Shown piece after piece: positions 1 through 6,443 of a stretch of 7,169 nt of DNA (its first letter is position 1; every line of letters starts with the position of its first letter). Under the pieces are notes generated by a model. It did not search any database and was not told where the DNA came from. It saw only the letters and a list, made by a program, of their open reading frames with translations. The position numbers and the translations under genes are program-made. The DNA is from Thioalkalivibrio nitratireducens (GTDB lineage: Bacteria; Pseudomonadota; Gammaproteobacteria; Ectothiorhodospirales; Ectothiorhodospiraceae), in NCBI GenBank assembly GCA_011390385.1, contig JAABSN010000171.1, forward strand, positions 1-7,169. The letters run 5' to 3'.

Positions 1-2187
1 GACCGTATGTGTGTTCTGGCTGAACGTGGCGGTCAGGTTCCGAGCCGTCGCCGGCATCGTGAAGACATAGCTGCTGGCCGTGGAGACCAAGCTCTGGTCC
101 TCGGTCCAGTTGACGAACGTGTAGCCGCTCGCCGGCGTCGCCGTGACCGTGACCTCGGTTCCGAAGTCGTACTCACCGCCGCCGGACCATGTTCCGCCCT
201 CTGTCGGTGAGACTGCGACGGCCACCGGGTAGCGGTTGACCGCGAACGTGGCGCTGACCTGGCAGTCGGTCGTAACCACTGCCGTGGTGTAGGTGCCGGC
301 ATTCAAGGTGCCGCCGCAGCCGGTGACTGCATCGATGCTGTAGCCTTCGTCCGCTGTGATCGTCATCGTCGCCGTCGAACCTTCTTCCACGACTTGCGAT
401 GCCGGTGCGATCGTTCCGCCCGGTCCGGCGGCGCTGGTCACGGTGTAGCTGCTTTGTCCTTCGACGACCTGGTTCATCGTCTGCTCGGCAACCAGTCGCT
501 CCCAGGGCTCGTCCATGGCGATTTCCGTCCAGCCCTTTGCCACTGCCCAGTCTCTCCAGATTCGACGGTAGAGCACGCGACCCCGGACTTCGATCTCCGA
601 GTTGAGCGGAATATCGGATGGAAGGCTGAACGTGTAGTTCCCGACGTCGGTCTCGCCGGGCAGTAACGTGGTCTTGGAATAAAGCCCTTCGGCATCGATG
701 AAATTGACCGGACGGACAAGTTCTCCCTGGCCACCGATTCTTCCCTCCAGGACCTTGGCGTAGCCTCTGCCAGCCCGTCCTGCATAGTCTCCCTGGCCGG
801 GAGAGACTTCCGGAGATGCGCTTCCCCAGAACGGCACGACGTCACCGCTGGAGAACGCGAGGGGTTCTCCGTTGAGAAAGGCTTCGACCACAAGCAATGC
901 GTTGCGCGGGTCCACGCCGGTCGGCCATCGATGCCCCAGCATCAGGCTGGTGACTTCCGAGCGAACGCTGACGGTTTCGCTGTTGATTTCCCCGATGAAC
1001 AGCTCCAGCGACACCGGGTCCGACAGGATGCCGGAGAAAACGCCCGCAAAGCTGTGGTCCCGCCGCTGGATGGGTGGTCGCGTGACGCCCCCGGATGCCA
1101 CGGTTCCGCTCTCGAGTGCGGCCGGCATGTGGCAGGCCTGGCAAGTGACGCCGCTCGCGGCCGCCGGCGAAGCCAGCCATTCACTGTAGGTTTCCTGGCC
1201 CGGTGCACCCGTGCCGGGCGACACATATTCATGGCAGCTCGCGCACAGTCGCGAATCGGAGAAAACCGTTGAATAGAACGGTTTCATCTTGTTGGTGCCG
1301 ACATCGGGAAGTGGTCCGAAAACATGACGGTCCTCGCTTCCCGCCTCGGGGAGAAAGAACTCGGCATTGCCGAGCAGGTGGATCGAATCGGTCTGGTCGT
1401 TGACCACGTGCAGCTGGTGGCAGCTCGTGCACGTCACGCCTTCCATGCCGGCCGTAGTGGTTACTTCGTTGTATCTCACGGCAGCGGGATCCAGCGGCTG
1501 TTCGTTCGGTGAGTGGCAGGTTGCGCAAAGTCCGCTGTTGTCGGCCGAGTGCGTCTGCGTGAAGACGTATCCGTGCGCACTGTAGGGGTTTCCGAGCGTG
1601 CCATCTCCCGAATAGAGGTCACGAACCCGGACGTTCTGTGCCGCGCGAGCGTGATTGCTGCCGGCCCAGTCTTCATGCTGTTCCTTGTGGCAGCCGGAAC
1701 AGGCAGAAGACGGCGCCGGCTGGTAGAGCAGGCTGGCACCGCCGGGAGCCCGCAGCAGCTGAATTCCGACTTCGCTGCCGACTTTCGCGCTGACCGCCGT
1801 GGTTTCGTAGTTCAGCGGCCGGGCCGCATCGTAGGGCAGGGCCGCGCCGATATCGACACTGGTTCCGATCAGGCCTTGCAGCAGGAAACGCCCCTGGCTG
1901 TCGGTGAAGACCGCGGTTTCGGGTTTGCCCACGACCTGGATCCTGACGCCGGAGATCGGCTCGCTGCTGACATGATCAATGACCAGGCCGGAGATCGATG
2001 TCTGAGCCCAGGCCGAGACGCACTGGATAACTAGCACGATCGCGACGAAGAGGCCGCGCCTGATGGACCCAGGATCCCGATGCACCGGGGGCTTGCCGCG
2101 CGGTTTGCCCAGACGACGGAGGGTGTGCAAATTCACCGGATGAATCCGCTCGGACTCGATTGCATCCGCGGGCCGCGTACTGCTCAT
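1..2187 (-). CDS. Exported pentaheme c-type cytochrome with C-terminal InlB-type repeats (3' end outside window)
   Basis: An open frame of 729 codons runs from ATG 2187 off the left edge without a stop. A hydrophobic segment at about residues 45-61 (GLFVAIVLVIQCVSAWA) followed by QTS looks like a Sec signal. Residues 64-106 resemble a carboxypeptidase regulatory-like beta domain (ISGLVIDHVSSEPISGVRI). Five heme-c motifs follow: CSGCH 163-167, CATCH 221-225, CTSCH 253-257, CASCH 315-319 and CQACH 349-353. The first is followed by HEDWAGSNHA, the W-x2-S-x-HA pattern of cytochrome c554-like proteins, where that His is usually a distal ligand. HSF (378-380) and GHRWPTG (418-424) are further family-typical motifs. 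Two bacterial repeat domains begin near residue 581. The protein is therefore an exported electron carrier or reductase; its substrate cannot be read from sequence. The start is set by a strong ribosome site, and an FNR-type promoter lies upstream. Confidence 0.9.
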   Translation of the reverse strand, partial: MSSTRPADAIESERIHPVNLHTLRRLGKPRGKPPVHRDPGSIRRGLFVAIVLVIQCVSAWAQTSISGLVIDHVSSEPISGVRIQVVGKPETAVFTDSQGRFLLQGLIGTSVDIGAALPYDAARPLNYETTAVSAKVGSEVGIQLLRAPGGASLLYQPAPSSACSGCHKEQHEDWAGSNHARAAQNVRVRDLYSGDGTLGNPYSAHGYVFTQTHSADNSGLCATCHSPNEQPLDPAAVRYNEVTTTAGMEGVTCTSCHQLHVVNDQTDSIHLLGNAEFFLPEAGSEDRHVFGPLPDVGTNKMKPFYSTVFSDSRLCASCHEYVSPGTGAPGQETYSEWLASPAAASGVTCQACHMPAALESGTVASGGVTRPPIQRRDHSFAGVFSGILSDPVSLELFIGEINSETVSVRSEVTSLMLGHRWPTGVDPRNALLVVEAFLNGEPLAFSSGDVVPFWGSASPEVSPGQGDYAGRAGRGYAKVLEGRIGGQGELVRPVNFIDAEGLYSKTTLLPGETDVGNYTFSLPSDIPLNSEIEVRGRVLYRRIWRDWAVAKGWTEIAMDEPWERLVAEQTMNQVVEGQSSYTVTSAAGPGGTIAPASQVVEEGSTATMTITADEGYSIDAVTGCGGTLNAGTYTTAVVTTDCQVSATFAVNRYPVAVAVSPTEGGTWSGGGEYDFGTEVTVTATPASGYTFVNWTEDQSLVSTASSYVFTMPATARNLTATFSQNTHTV
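16..447 (-). repeat. Two tandem InlB/Flg_new-type repeat domains within the cytochrome
   Basis: Residues 581-650 and 653-724 of the cytochrome are two divergent copies of the extracellular bacterial repeat domain. Copy 1 has GGTIAPASQVVEEGSTATMT, GYSIDAVTGCGG and ends in VSATFAVN. Copy 2 has GTEVTVTATPASGYTFVNW and ends in LTATFSQN. Copy 1 carries two cysteines (624 and 642) that could form a disulfide; copy 2 has none. A third copy may begin at HTV at the window edge. In known proteins this module forms stalks or spacers on secreted and cell-surface proteins, and copies with VTGCGG often precede an IPTL-CTERM sorting tail, which cannot be seen here. Confidence 0.8.
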
Positions 2188-2192
2188 GGCTA

Positions 2193-2199
2193 CTCTCCC
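2193..2199 (-). promoter_or_regulatory. Ribosome binding site of the cytochrome gene
   Basis: On the minus strand GGGAGAG stands five bases (TAGCC) before ATG 2187. It supports this start even though it gives the signal peptide an unusually long N-region of about 44 residues. An in-frame GTG at 2085 would give a more ordinary signal peptide but has no comparable site in front of it. Confidence 0.7.
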
Positions 2200-2322
2200 G
2201 GACCCCGGAAACCGAGGTTCCTGCCGCCAAGGGTCATGCACGTCTGCAGTTCGGGGCAGTCAGGCTGGCGGTGGGTCTTCGCCTCGAAAGCGCTGCGCTC
2301 AGCACGGTTGCAATGAATTTCC

Positions 2323-2371
2323 AGCTTCCACCGTAGCGAATGTTCTGTTCGATTGCCTTGACCTGGGTCAA
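2323..2371 (-). promoter_or_regulatory. FNR-family class II promoter of the cytochrome gene
   Basis: Positions 2358-2371 read TTGACCTGGGTCAA, whose five-base arms TTGAC and GTCAA are perfectly symmetrical around a four-base spacer. This fits the FNR/ANR/DNR pattern TTGAY-N4-RTCAA. On the minus strand 22 bases follow, then TACGGT (2335-2330), which keeps the first two and the last base of TATAAT. If the box is centred at -41.5, as in class II FNR promoters, transcription starts near 2323 and the hexamer falls at -12 to -7, with a leader of about 135 bases. On the plus strand no -10-like hexamer sits at the matching place, so the site probably serves only the cytochrome. The same arrangement recurs at 6334-6382. 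Confidence 0.75.
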
Positions 2372-2504
2372 AGTTCGGCCAGTCCATCCACACCAACAGG
2401 ATGCAAAAGCACGTTCCGGCTGGTGGGGGATTGGACCCCGCAGGGCAAAGGAGACCAGGGAAGATGAGCCGTTACAGGCTGCATGTTCGGGTTCTGGCGA
2501 GGGC

Positions 2505-3167
2505 ATGACGCAATCCTGCAGCAGGTTGCCAGTTCTTGACTCCAATCGGGTTCTTCATCGGACCACAGGGGCTGGGTCCGTACGGTGCTGGCCGCCGGAG
2601 CGTTCCAGCGCGCAGCAAGCGCTTTTCAGCAAGGGCGACCTCCGTTTCAATTTCAGCGGTTGCAACACCGGTTATCGAACCATGTCCTTTGGTGCCGGTG
2701 GAGAAGCCGGGCTGCTCGTGTTCGAGGAAGGTGGTGAACTCGGGTTCATCTGGGGACTGAACGCACAGGACGCCGGCCTGGACACATTTTCCTCGACCAG
2801 CGAGGGCTATTCGGTTTCTCCCCGGCTCTTCAGTCTGGGCCTGACGTACGCACTCGGCGTATGGAAGCTGGCGCCGGAGGGACATCCCGGGCGGTCGATC
2901 GGATTATCCGTCGGCGCTTCGCTCAAGCTCGCCGACGTAGGAATGACGCTGTGGTTCTCCTGCAACTCCGGTGACGGCGCCATCGTGATCAATCCCGATG
3001 GGGCGGCTTGTGCGCTCCGGGAGGACAGCGTCTTTCTGGGAGTCACCCTGGATGCAGGGATCGGCGCCGCGCTGGCCTTCCCGAGTCCGGGTTCCATTGG
3101 TCTGACCCGCACCGAGACCTGCGTGCAGGCCGATATCGGCACGGGGGATGTCGTGGTCTGCGAGTAG
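2505..3167 (+). CDS. Hypothetical protein, possibly a 5'-decayed gene
   Basis: I do not recognise this protein (220 residues from ATG 2505). From about position 2613 to the stop TAG at 3165-3167 the codons are GC-ending and natural, and the product is rich in Gly, Leu, Ser and Phe with alternating hydrophobic stretches such as SIGLSVGASLKLADVGMTLW and VFLGVTLDAGIGAALAFP, as in a small beta-rich or exported protein. Five cysteines lie in the well-behaved part (SGCNTG, FSCNSG, AACAL, ETCVQ, VVCE). Upstream of 2613 the frame reads poorly, no signal peptide is visible, and the frame stays open back to an ATG at 2340. ATG 2505 was chosen because its bases overlap the TGA of a short upstream frame preceded by GGAG; ATG 2682 is a shorter alternative without a ribosome site. 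The open reverse-strand frames here look like shadows. It converges on the sensor gene with a gap of about 65 bases. Confidence 0.5.
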   Translation: MTQSCSRLPVLDSNRVLHRTTGAGSVRCWPPERSSAQQALFSKGDLRFNFSGCNTGYRTMSFGAGGEAGLLVFEEGGELGFIWGLNAQDAGLDTFSSTSEGYSVSPRLFSLGLTYALGVWKLAPEGHPGRSIGLSVGASLKLADVGMTLWFSCNSGDGAIVINPDGAACALREDSVFLGVTLDAGIGAALAFPSPGSIGLTRTETCVQADIGTGDVVVCE

Positions 3168-3225
3168 CGCGGACCGGTTCGCAAAACGCCTAAGGAAGCC
3201 GTCGGGCATCGACGAGAATCTTGGG

Positions 3226-3249
3226 GCCCCGGTCAGTCCGGACCGGGGC
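3226..3249. terminator. GC-rich hairpin at the convergent gene ends
   Basis: CCCCGGTC (3227-3234) and GACCGGGG (3241-3248) are perfect inverse complements around the six-base loop AGTCCG, and one more G-C pair closes the outside (3226 with 3249). The stem includes the sensor gene's stop codon (3233-3235) and lies about 60 bases after the stop of the plus-strand gene. Neither strand has a run of T after the stem, so it is not a classical intrinsic terminator. It may still limit transcript read-through or protect 3' ends. Confidence 0.35.
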
Positions 3250-6178
3250 GCCCGTTCGACGGAACTCCCGCGGCCGCCAACAATTCATCCACCGGAAGCG
3301 GTCGGCTGAACAGGTAGCCCTGGAAACGGTCGCAGTCGCGCTGCTTGAGGAATTCGAGCTGCGATTCGGTTTCCACGCCCTCGGCGATCAGCTCGAGATC
3401 GAGCGACTGGGCGATGCCGACGACGGCGGAGACCACGGCGGCATCGGCCGTCCGGCTTTCCATGTTGTGGACGAACGACTGGTCGATCTTGAGTTCATGG
3501 ACCGGGAGCGATTTCAGGTAGCCCAGCGATGAGTAGCCGGTCCCGAAATCATCCAGTGCGAAGAGTACGCCGTGCCCGATCAACTCGTTCATCCGTGCGG
3601 TGACCGAGTCGAGATCGTGCAGGACGACGCTCTCGGTGACCTCCAGCTTCAGCCGCGCCGGGTCCACGTCATGTTTTTCTATCGTTGCGAGGATGAATTC
3701 CACAAAGTCCGGTTCGTGGAACTCGCTTGCGCTGACGTTGACGGCAACGGTCCAGTGCTTCGCGATGGGGGCATCGGTCCATAGACTCAGCTGGCGGCAG
3801 ACGCCGTCGATCACCTGGCGGCCGATCTGAGTGACCAGGCCCGTGTCCTCGGCCAATGGAATGAACTCGGCGGGCCAGATCATTCCTCGTTCCGGATCCT
3901 GCCACCGGACCAGTGCTTCGAGGCCATGCCAATGACCCGAGGCATCGACCTGGGGCTGGTAGTGGAGGACAAGCTCATCGTGCTTCAACGCTTCGCGAAG
4001 CCGCTTCTCGAGTTCGACGCGATGCTCCATCAGCTCCTGCATGGCGGGGTTGAAGAAGCGGGCCAGATTACGCCCGCGTTCCTTGGCCGTATACATCGCC
4101 GCATCGGCTCGCTTGATCAACTCCTCGGCAGCGCGTTCTTGACCCTGGAACAATGCGATGCCGATACTGACCGTGATCTGTTGAGGAACTTCGTTTCCTT
4201 CCAGCTGGGTAGGTTCTGCAACGGTGCTGCGGATGGTTTCTGCAATCCTCTCGGCCTCGGCAACGGCTTCGCCCTCGTCTGCCGATAGGCTTTCGATCAA
4301 AACAACGAACTCGTCCCCGCCGAATCGGCCAACGAGATCGTCCTCCCGCACCGAGCGCTGGATTCGCCGGGCAACGATTCGCAGAAGACGATCACCGGCA
4401 CCGTGTCCCTGCGTGTCATTGGTGTTCTTGAAGCGGTCGATATCAAGCAACATGACGGCGCCATAGCGATTGCCATCGGCACCGGCCTTCATGGCGAATC
4501 GGAGATGCTCCTCGATAGATCGTCGGTTGGGCAGCTGGGTCAGCGGGTCGAAGTTGGCGAGCCGGTAGATGGCTTCGTCTGCCAGCTTGCGCTCCGTGAC
4601 GTCGTAGATCGCGCCGACGAGCCCGGTGATCTCACCGGATGCGTCGGTCAGCGTTGCCTTGCTGAAAACGACGTCACGCAGCTCGCCGTCGGGTTTGCGG
4701 ACTTTGGACTCGTAGACCTGAGTGCCGACTTGACTCAGGAGTTCGTCGTCTTTCTGCTTGTAGGTCTGGGCAAGCTCCGGCGGGTGAAGGTCGAACACGG
4801 TCCTGCCGACCAGTTTCGAACGTTCCAGACCGAAGTAACCCTCGAAAGCCTTGTTGACGCCCTGGTAGAGCCCTTTGGCATCCTTGTAGAACACCGGGAG
4901 CGGCATCGACTCCAGTACGGCGTTGCGCAGCTGTTCGCTTTCGCGCAGACGATCTATCGCTGCCTTGCGTTCGGAAATATCCCGAACGATCGCAACGTGG
5001 TAGCAACTCGCCTCGTGGACCCAGGAATTGATCGAGATTTCGATGGGAATGAGGCCGCGCTCCCGGTGCACTGCGGTCAGTTCGGTGACGCGTCCGTCGT
5101 AGCGCGATTCCACCTCGTTGCTGATCTGCAGCAGGCGATCATGGTGCGATTGCCGCAGCGAGTCCGGGACCAGGCGGTCTACCGTTTCGCCGCACATCTC
5201 GGATGCGCTGTAGCCGAAAACTCTCTCGCAGGCCGGATTCCAGACGATGATCCGACCGCTGCCGTCGGTCACGAGAATCGCATCCTGCGCGGCCTCGATC
5301 AGCTTTCGGAATCGTTGTTCAGAGTTTTCCACCTCGCTTTGCGTCGAACGCAGCGAACGGGTCATCTGGTTGAACGAGTCGGCAATCTGCCGAAATTCTC
5401 CGCGCAGCGGCTGAATCTGAAAATCAAGATCACCGGCGGCGATCTTCCTGACGCTGGAATCCAGTGTCTTGAGCGGTTGGCTGACGAAATGTCGGATCGC
5501 CCAGCCAAGACTGATGGCGATGATGAACAGCATTCCGATCCCGAGGCCCAGCTGCGTCAGGAAAGACCGCTGGAGCTCGCTGAATACCTGTCTGGCCGGA
5601 ATCTTGATGCTGAGAATCCCCCGCAGATCTCCGACTTCGAGGTTGTAGGCGTTGTCGTACTGCGACCGGATGGACGCAGGAGCGTCCGCTTTCGCACCGT
5701 GACAAGCAAGGCACGACGATTCAACCCAGATCGGTCGGGCGTAGTGATAGAACTCGTCGCCCTCTTCATCGAGGAACGGTTCGAACCGGACCTGCTCGTC
5801 CGGATTCTCACGGAAGAATTTAATGGCCCGGAATTCGACCTCATCGGCCTGGTGGAGCAGGTTTCGTGGCTCTTCGGAGACGTTGTCGAACATCACGCCC
5901 GAGTCTTCCCAGTTGGAAAAATCGGCCGAGATCTCGCTCATGGCATGTGCAGGGAGAAAGCCGATCGTCTTCGGGGTGATTTCGATGCCGCTTTCGAGGA
6001 ACTGATGCTGGTAGACCCGGCGCGTCGCCATCAGGACACCACGAATGTGTTCCGCGCGCTGCAGCATCTGGTACTCGGCTTGCGCCCGTGTCAGGTCATA
6101 GTGGGCAAACTTGGTCATCGTGAATGCCGCCGAAAGAACGGCAAAGACGATCAGCATCAGCAGTTGGCCGAGCTTCAT
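3233..6178 (-). CDS. Membrane heme-c sensor with HAMP, two PAS, GGDEF and EAL domains (c-di-GMP turnover)
   Basis: From ATG 6178 the product has 981 residues. Order: membrane segment 1-24 (LLMLIVFAVLSAAF); periplasmic Tll0287-like (DUF3365) domain about 30-200 with heme-c motif CLACH 156-160; membrane segment 208-228; HAMP about 229-280; PAS about 288-405 and 420-530, each ending in a DI/V-S/T-ERK linker; GGDEF about 540-705; EAL about 725-968. GGDEF 620-624 is intact, DIDRF (579-583) supplies metal ligands, and REDD (611-614), five residues ahead of GGDEF, is an intact inhibitory RxxD site. In the EAL domain EAL 754-756, NVSASEF, LEVTES, DDFGTGYSSL, KIDQSFV, AEGVET and QGYLFSRPLP are all present. 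It should be a bifunctional or switchable c-di-GMP synthase/phosphodiesterase at the inner membrane. The frame extends upstream to a TTG at 6331, but that stretch is Arg/Ser/Ala-rich and begins at the predicted transcript start, so ATG 6178 just before the membrane segment is preferred. Confidence 0.92.
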   Translation of the reverse strand: MKLGQLLMLIVFAVLSAAFTMTKFAHYDLTRAQAEYQMLQRAEHIRGVLMATRRVYQHQFLESGIEITPKTIGFLPAHAMSEISADFSNWEDSGVMFDNVSEEPRNLLHQADEVEFRAIKFFRENPDEQVRFEPFLDEEGDEFYHYARPIWVESSCLACHGAKADAPASIRSQYDNAYNLEVGDLRGILSIKIPARQVFSELQRSFLTQLGLGIGMLFIIAISLGWAIRHFVSQPLKTLDSSVRKIAAGDLDFQIQPLRGEFRQIADSFNQMTRSLRSTQSEVENSEQRFRKLIEAAQDAILVTDGSGRIIVWNPACERVFGYSASEMCGETVDRLVPDSLRQSHHDRLLQISNEVESRYDGRVTELTAVHRERGLIPIEISINSWVHEASCYHVAIVRDISERKAAIDRLRESEQLRNAVLESMPLPVFYKDAKGLYQGVNKAFEGYFGLERSKLVGRTVFDLHPPELAQTYKQKDDELLSQVGTQVYESKVRKPDGELRDVVFSKATLTDASGEITGLVGAIYDVTERKLADEAIYRLANFDPLTQLPNRRSIEEHLRFAMKAGADGNRYGAVMLLDIDRFKNTNDTQGHGAGDRLLRIVARRIQRSVREDDLVGRFGGDEFVVLIESLSADEGEAVAEAERIAETIRSTVAEPTQLEGNEVPQQITVSIGIALFQGQERAAEELIKRADAAMYTAKERGRNLARFFNPAMQELMEHRVELEKRLREALKHDELVLHYQPQVDASGHWHGLEALVRWQDPERGMIWPAEFIPLAEDTGLVTQIGRQVIDGVCRQLSLWTDAPIAKHWTVAVNVSASEFHEPDFVEFILATIEKHDVDPARLKLEVTESVVLHDLDSVTARMNELIGHGVLFALDDFGTGYSSLGYLKSLPVHELKIDQSFVHNMESRTADAAVVSAVVGIAQSLDLELIAEGVETESQLEFLKQRDCDRFQGYLFSRPLPVDELLAAAGVPSNGRPGPD

Positions 6179-6333
6179 GATGCGGCCCAGGTCTCGAGGC
6201 CGGCCCGCTTGAGATGATGTTTCAGCCGCTGCATGATGATTTCGCGGTATTGAGCAGCGCGTCTGGAAAGCGGCGCCGGCCATCGAGGCCGATCGCGATG
6301 CGCTGCGGGATGCCTGCCCCCGGGGTTTCAATC

Positions 6334-6382
6334 ACGATCCATCGTAGCGATGGAGAACGGGTCGATGATTGATTCAGGTCAA
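6334..6382 (-). promoter_or_regulatory. FNR-family class II promoter of the sensor gene
   Basis: The plus strand at 6369-6382 reads TTGATTCAGGTCAA, an FNR/ANR/DNR-type box with arms TTGAT and GTCAA. On the minus strand 22 bases follow, then TACGAT at 6346-6341, which matches TATAAT at four of six bases including the most conserved ones. A box centred at -41.5 puts the transcript start near 6334 and leaves a leader of about 155 bases before ATG 6178. The 13 bases around the hexamer (6338-6350) match those of the cytochrome promoter (2327-2339) at 12 positions. The box lies 61 bases after the end of the phosphoesterase gene, so the sensor can be transcribed on its own. Confidence 0.75.
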
Positions 6383-6443
6383 ATCGGACAGCGCCGGCCG
6401 GTTGAACGAGCGGGGATTCGGCAGGACAGGAAGAGCGGTCGTT

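Larger units (their letters stand above)
2188..2504. other. Intergenic region between divergent cytochrome and plus-strand gene
   Basis: This stretch holds the leader and promoter of the cytochrome gene (2188-2371). On the plus-strand side there is GGAG at 2450-2453, ten bases before an ATG at 2464 that opens a 14-codon frame ending at 2508. No convincing -35/-10 pair for the plus strand is visible, and I see no tRNA or inverted repeat of a mobile element. The cytochrome leader does not match the GEMM c-di-GMP-I riboswitch consensus by eye. Confidence 0.6.

Noticed and set aside
1513..2034. A 173-codon plus-strand frame opposite the cytochrome.
   Set aside because: The minus strand encodes continuous heme motifs and a signal peptide here; the plus-strand translation shows no domain.
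2188..2323. A possible c-di-GMP (GEMM) or cobalamin riboswitch in the cytochrome leader, suggested by leader length and a CTGCCCCGAACTG string.
   Set aside because: The GEMM core strings (AGGGCAAACC and GACGCAAAGCC types) are absent, and there is no B12 box; the resemblance is only local. A covariance-model search with no hit would confirm this.
2472..2885. A 137-codon minus-strand frame opposite the hypothetical gene.
   Set aside because: Its product is low in recognisable pattern, and the plus-strand frame has better codon use over the shared part.
4113..4120. TTGATCAA inside the GGDEF coding region as another FNR-type half-site pair.
   Set aside because: It has no four-base spacer between the arms and lies within a conserved coding segment (LIKRAD).
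4403..6217. A 604-codon open frame on the plus strand opposite the sensor gene.
   Set aside because: It is the complement of well-conserved HAMP, PAS and GGDEF domain sequence; the translation has no recognisable domain, and a long antisense frame is common in GC-rich genes.
6178..6331. Extension of the sensor protein by 51 residues to the TTG at 6331.
   Set aside because: The stretch is Arg/Ser/Ala-rich and domain-free, starts with TTG within three bases of the predicted transcript start, and would place a long tail before the first membrane segment.
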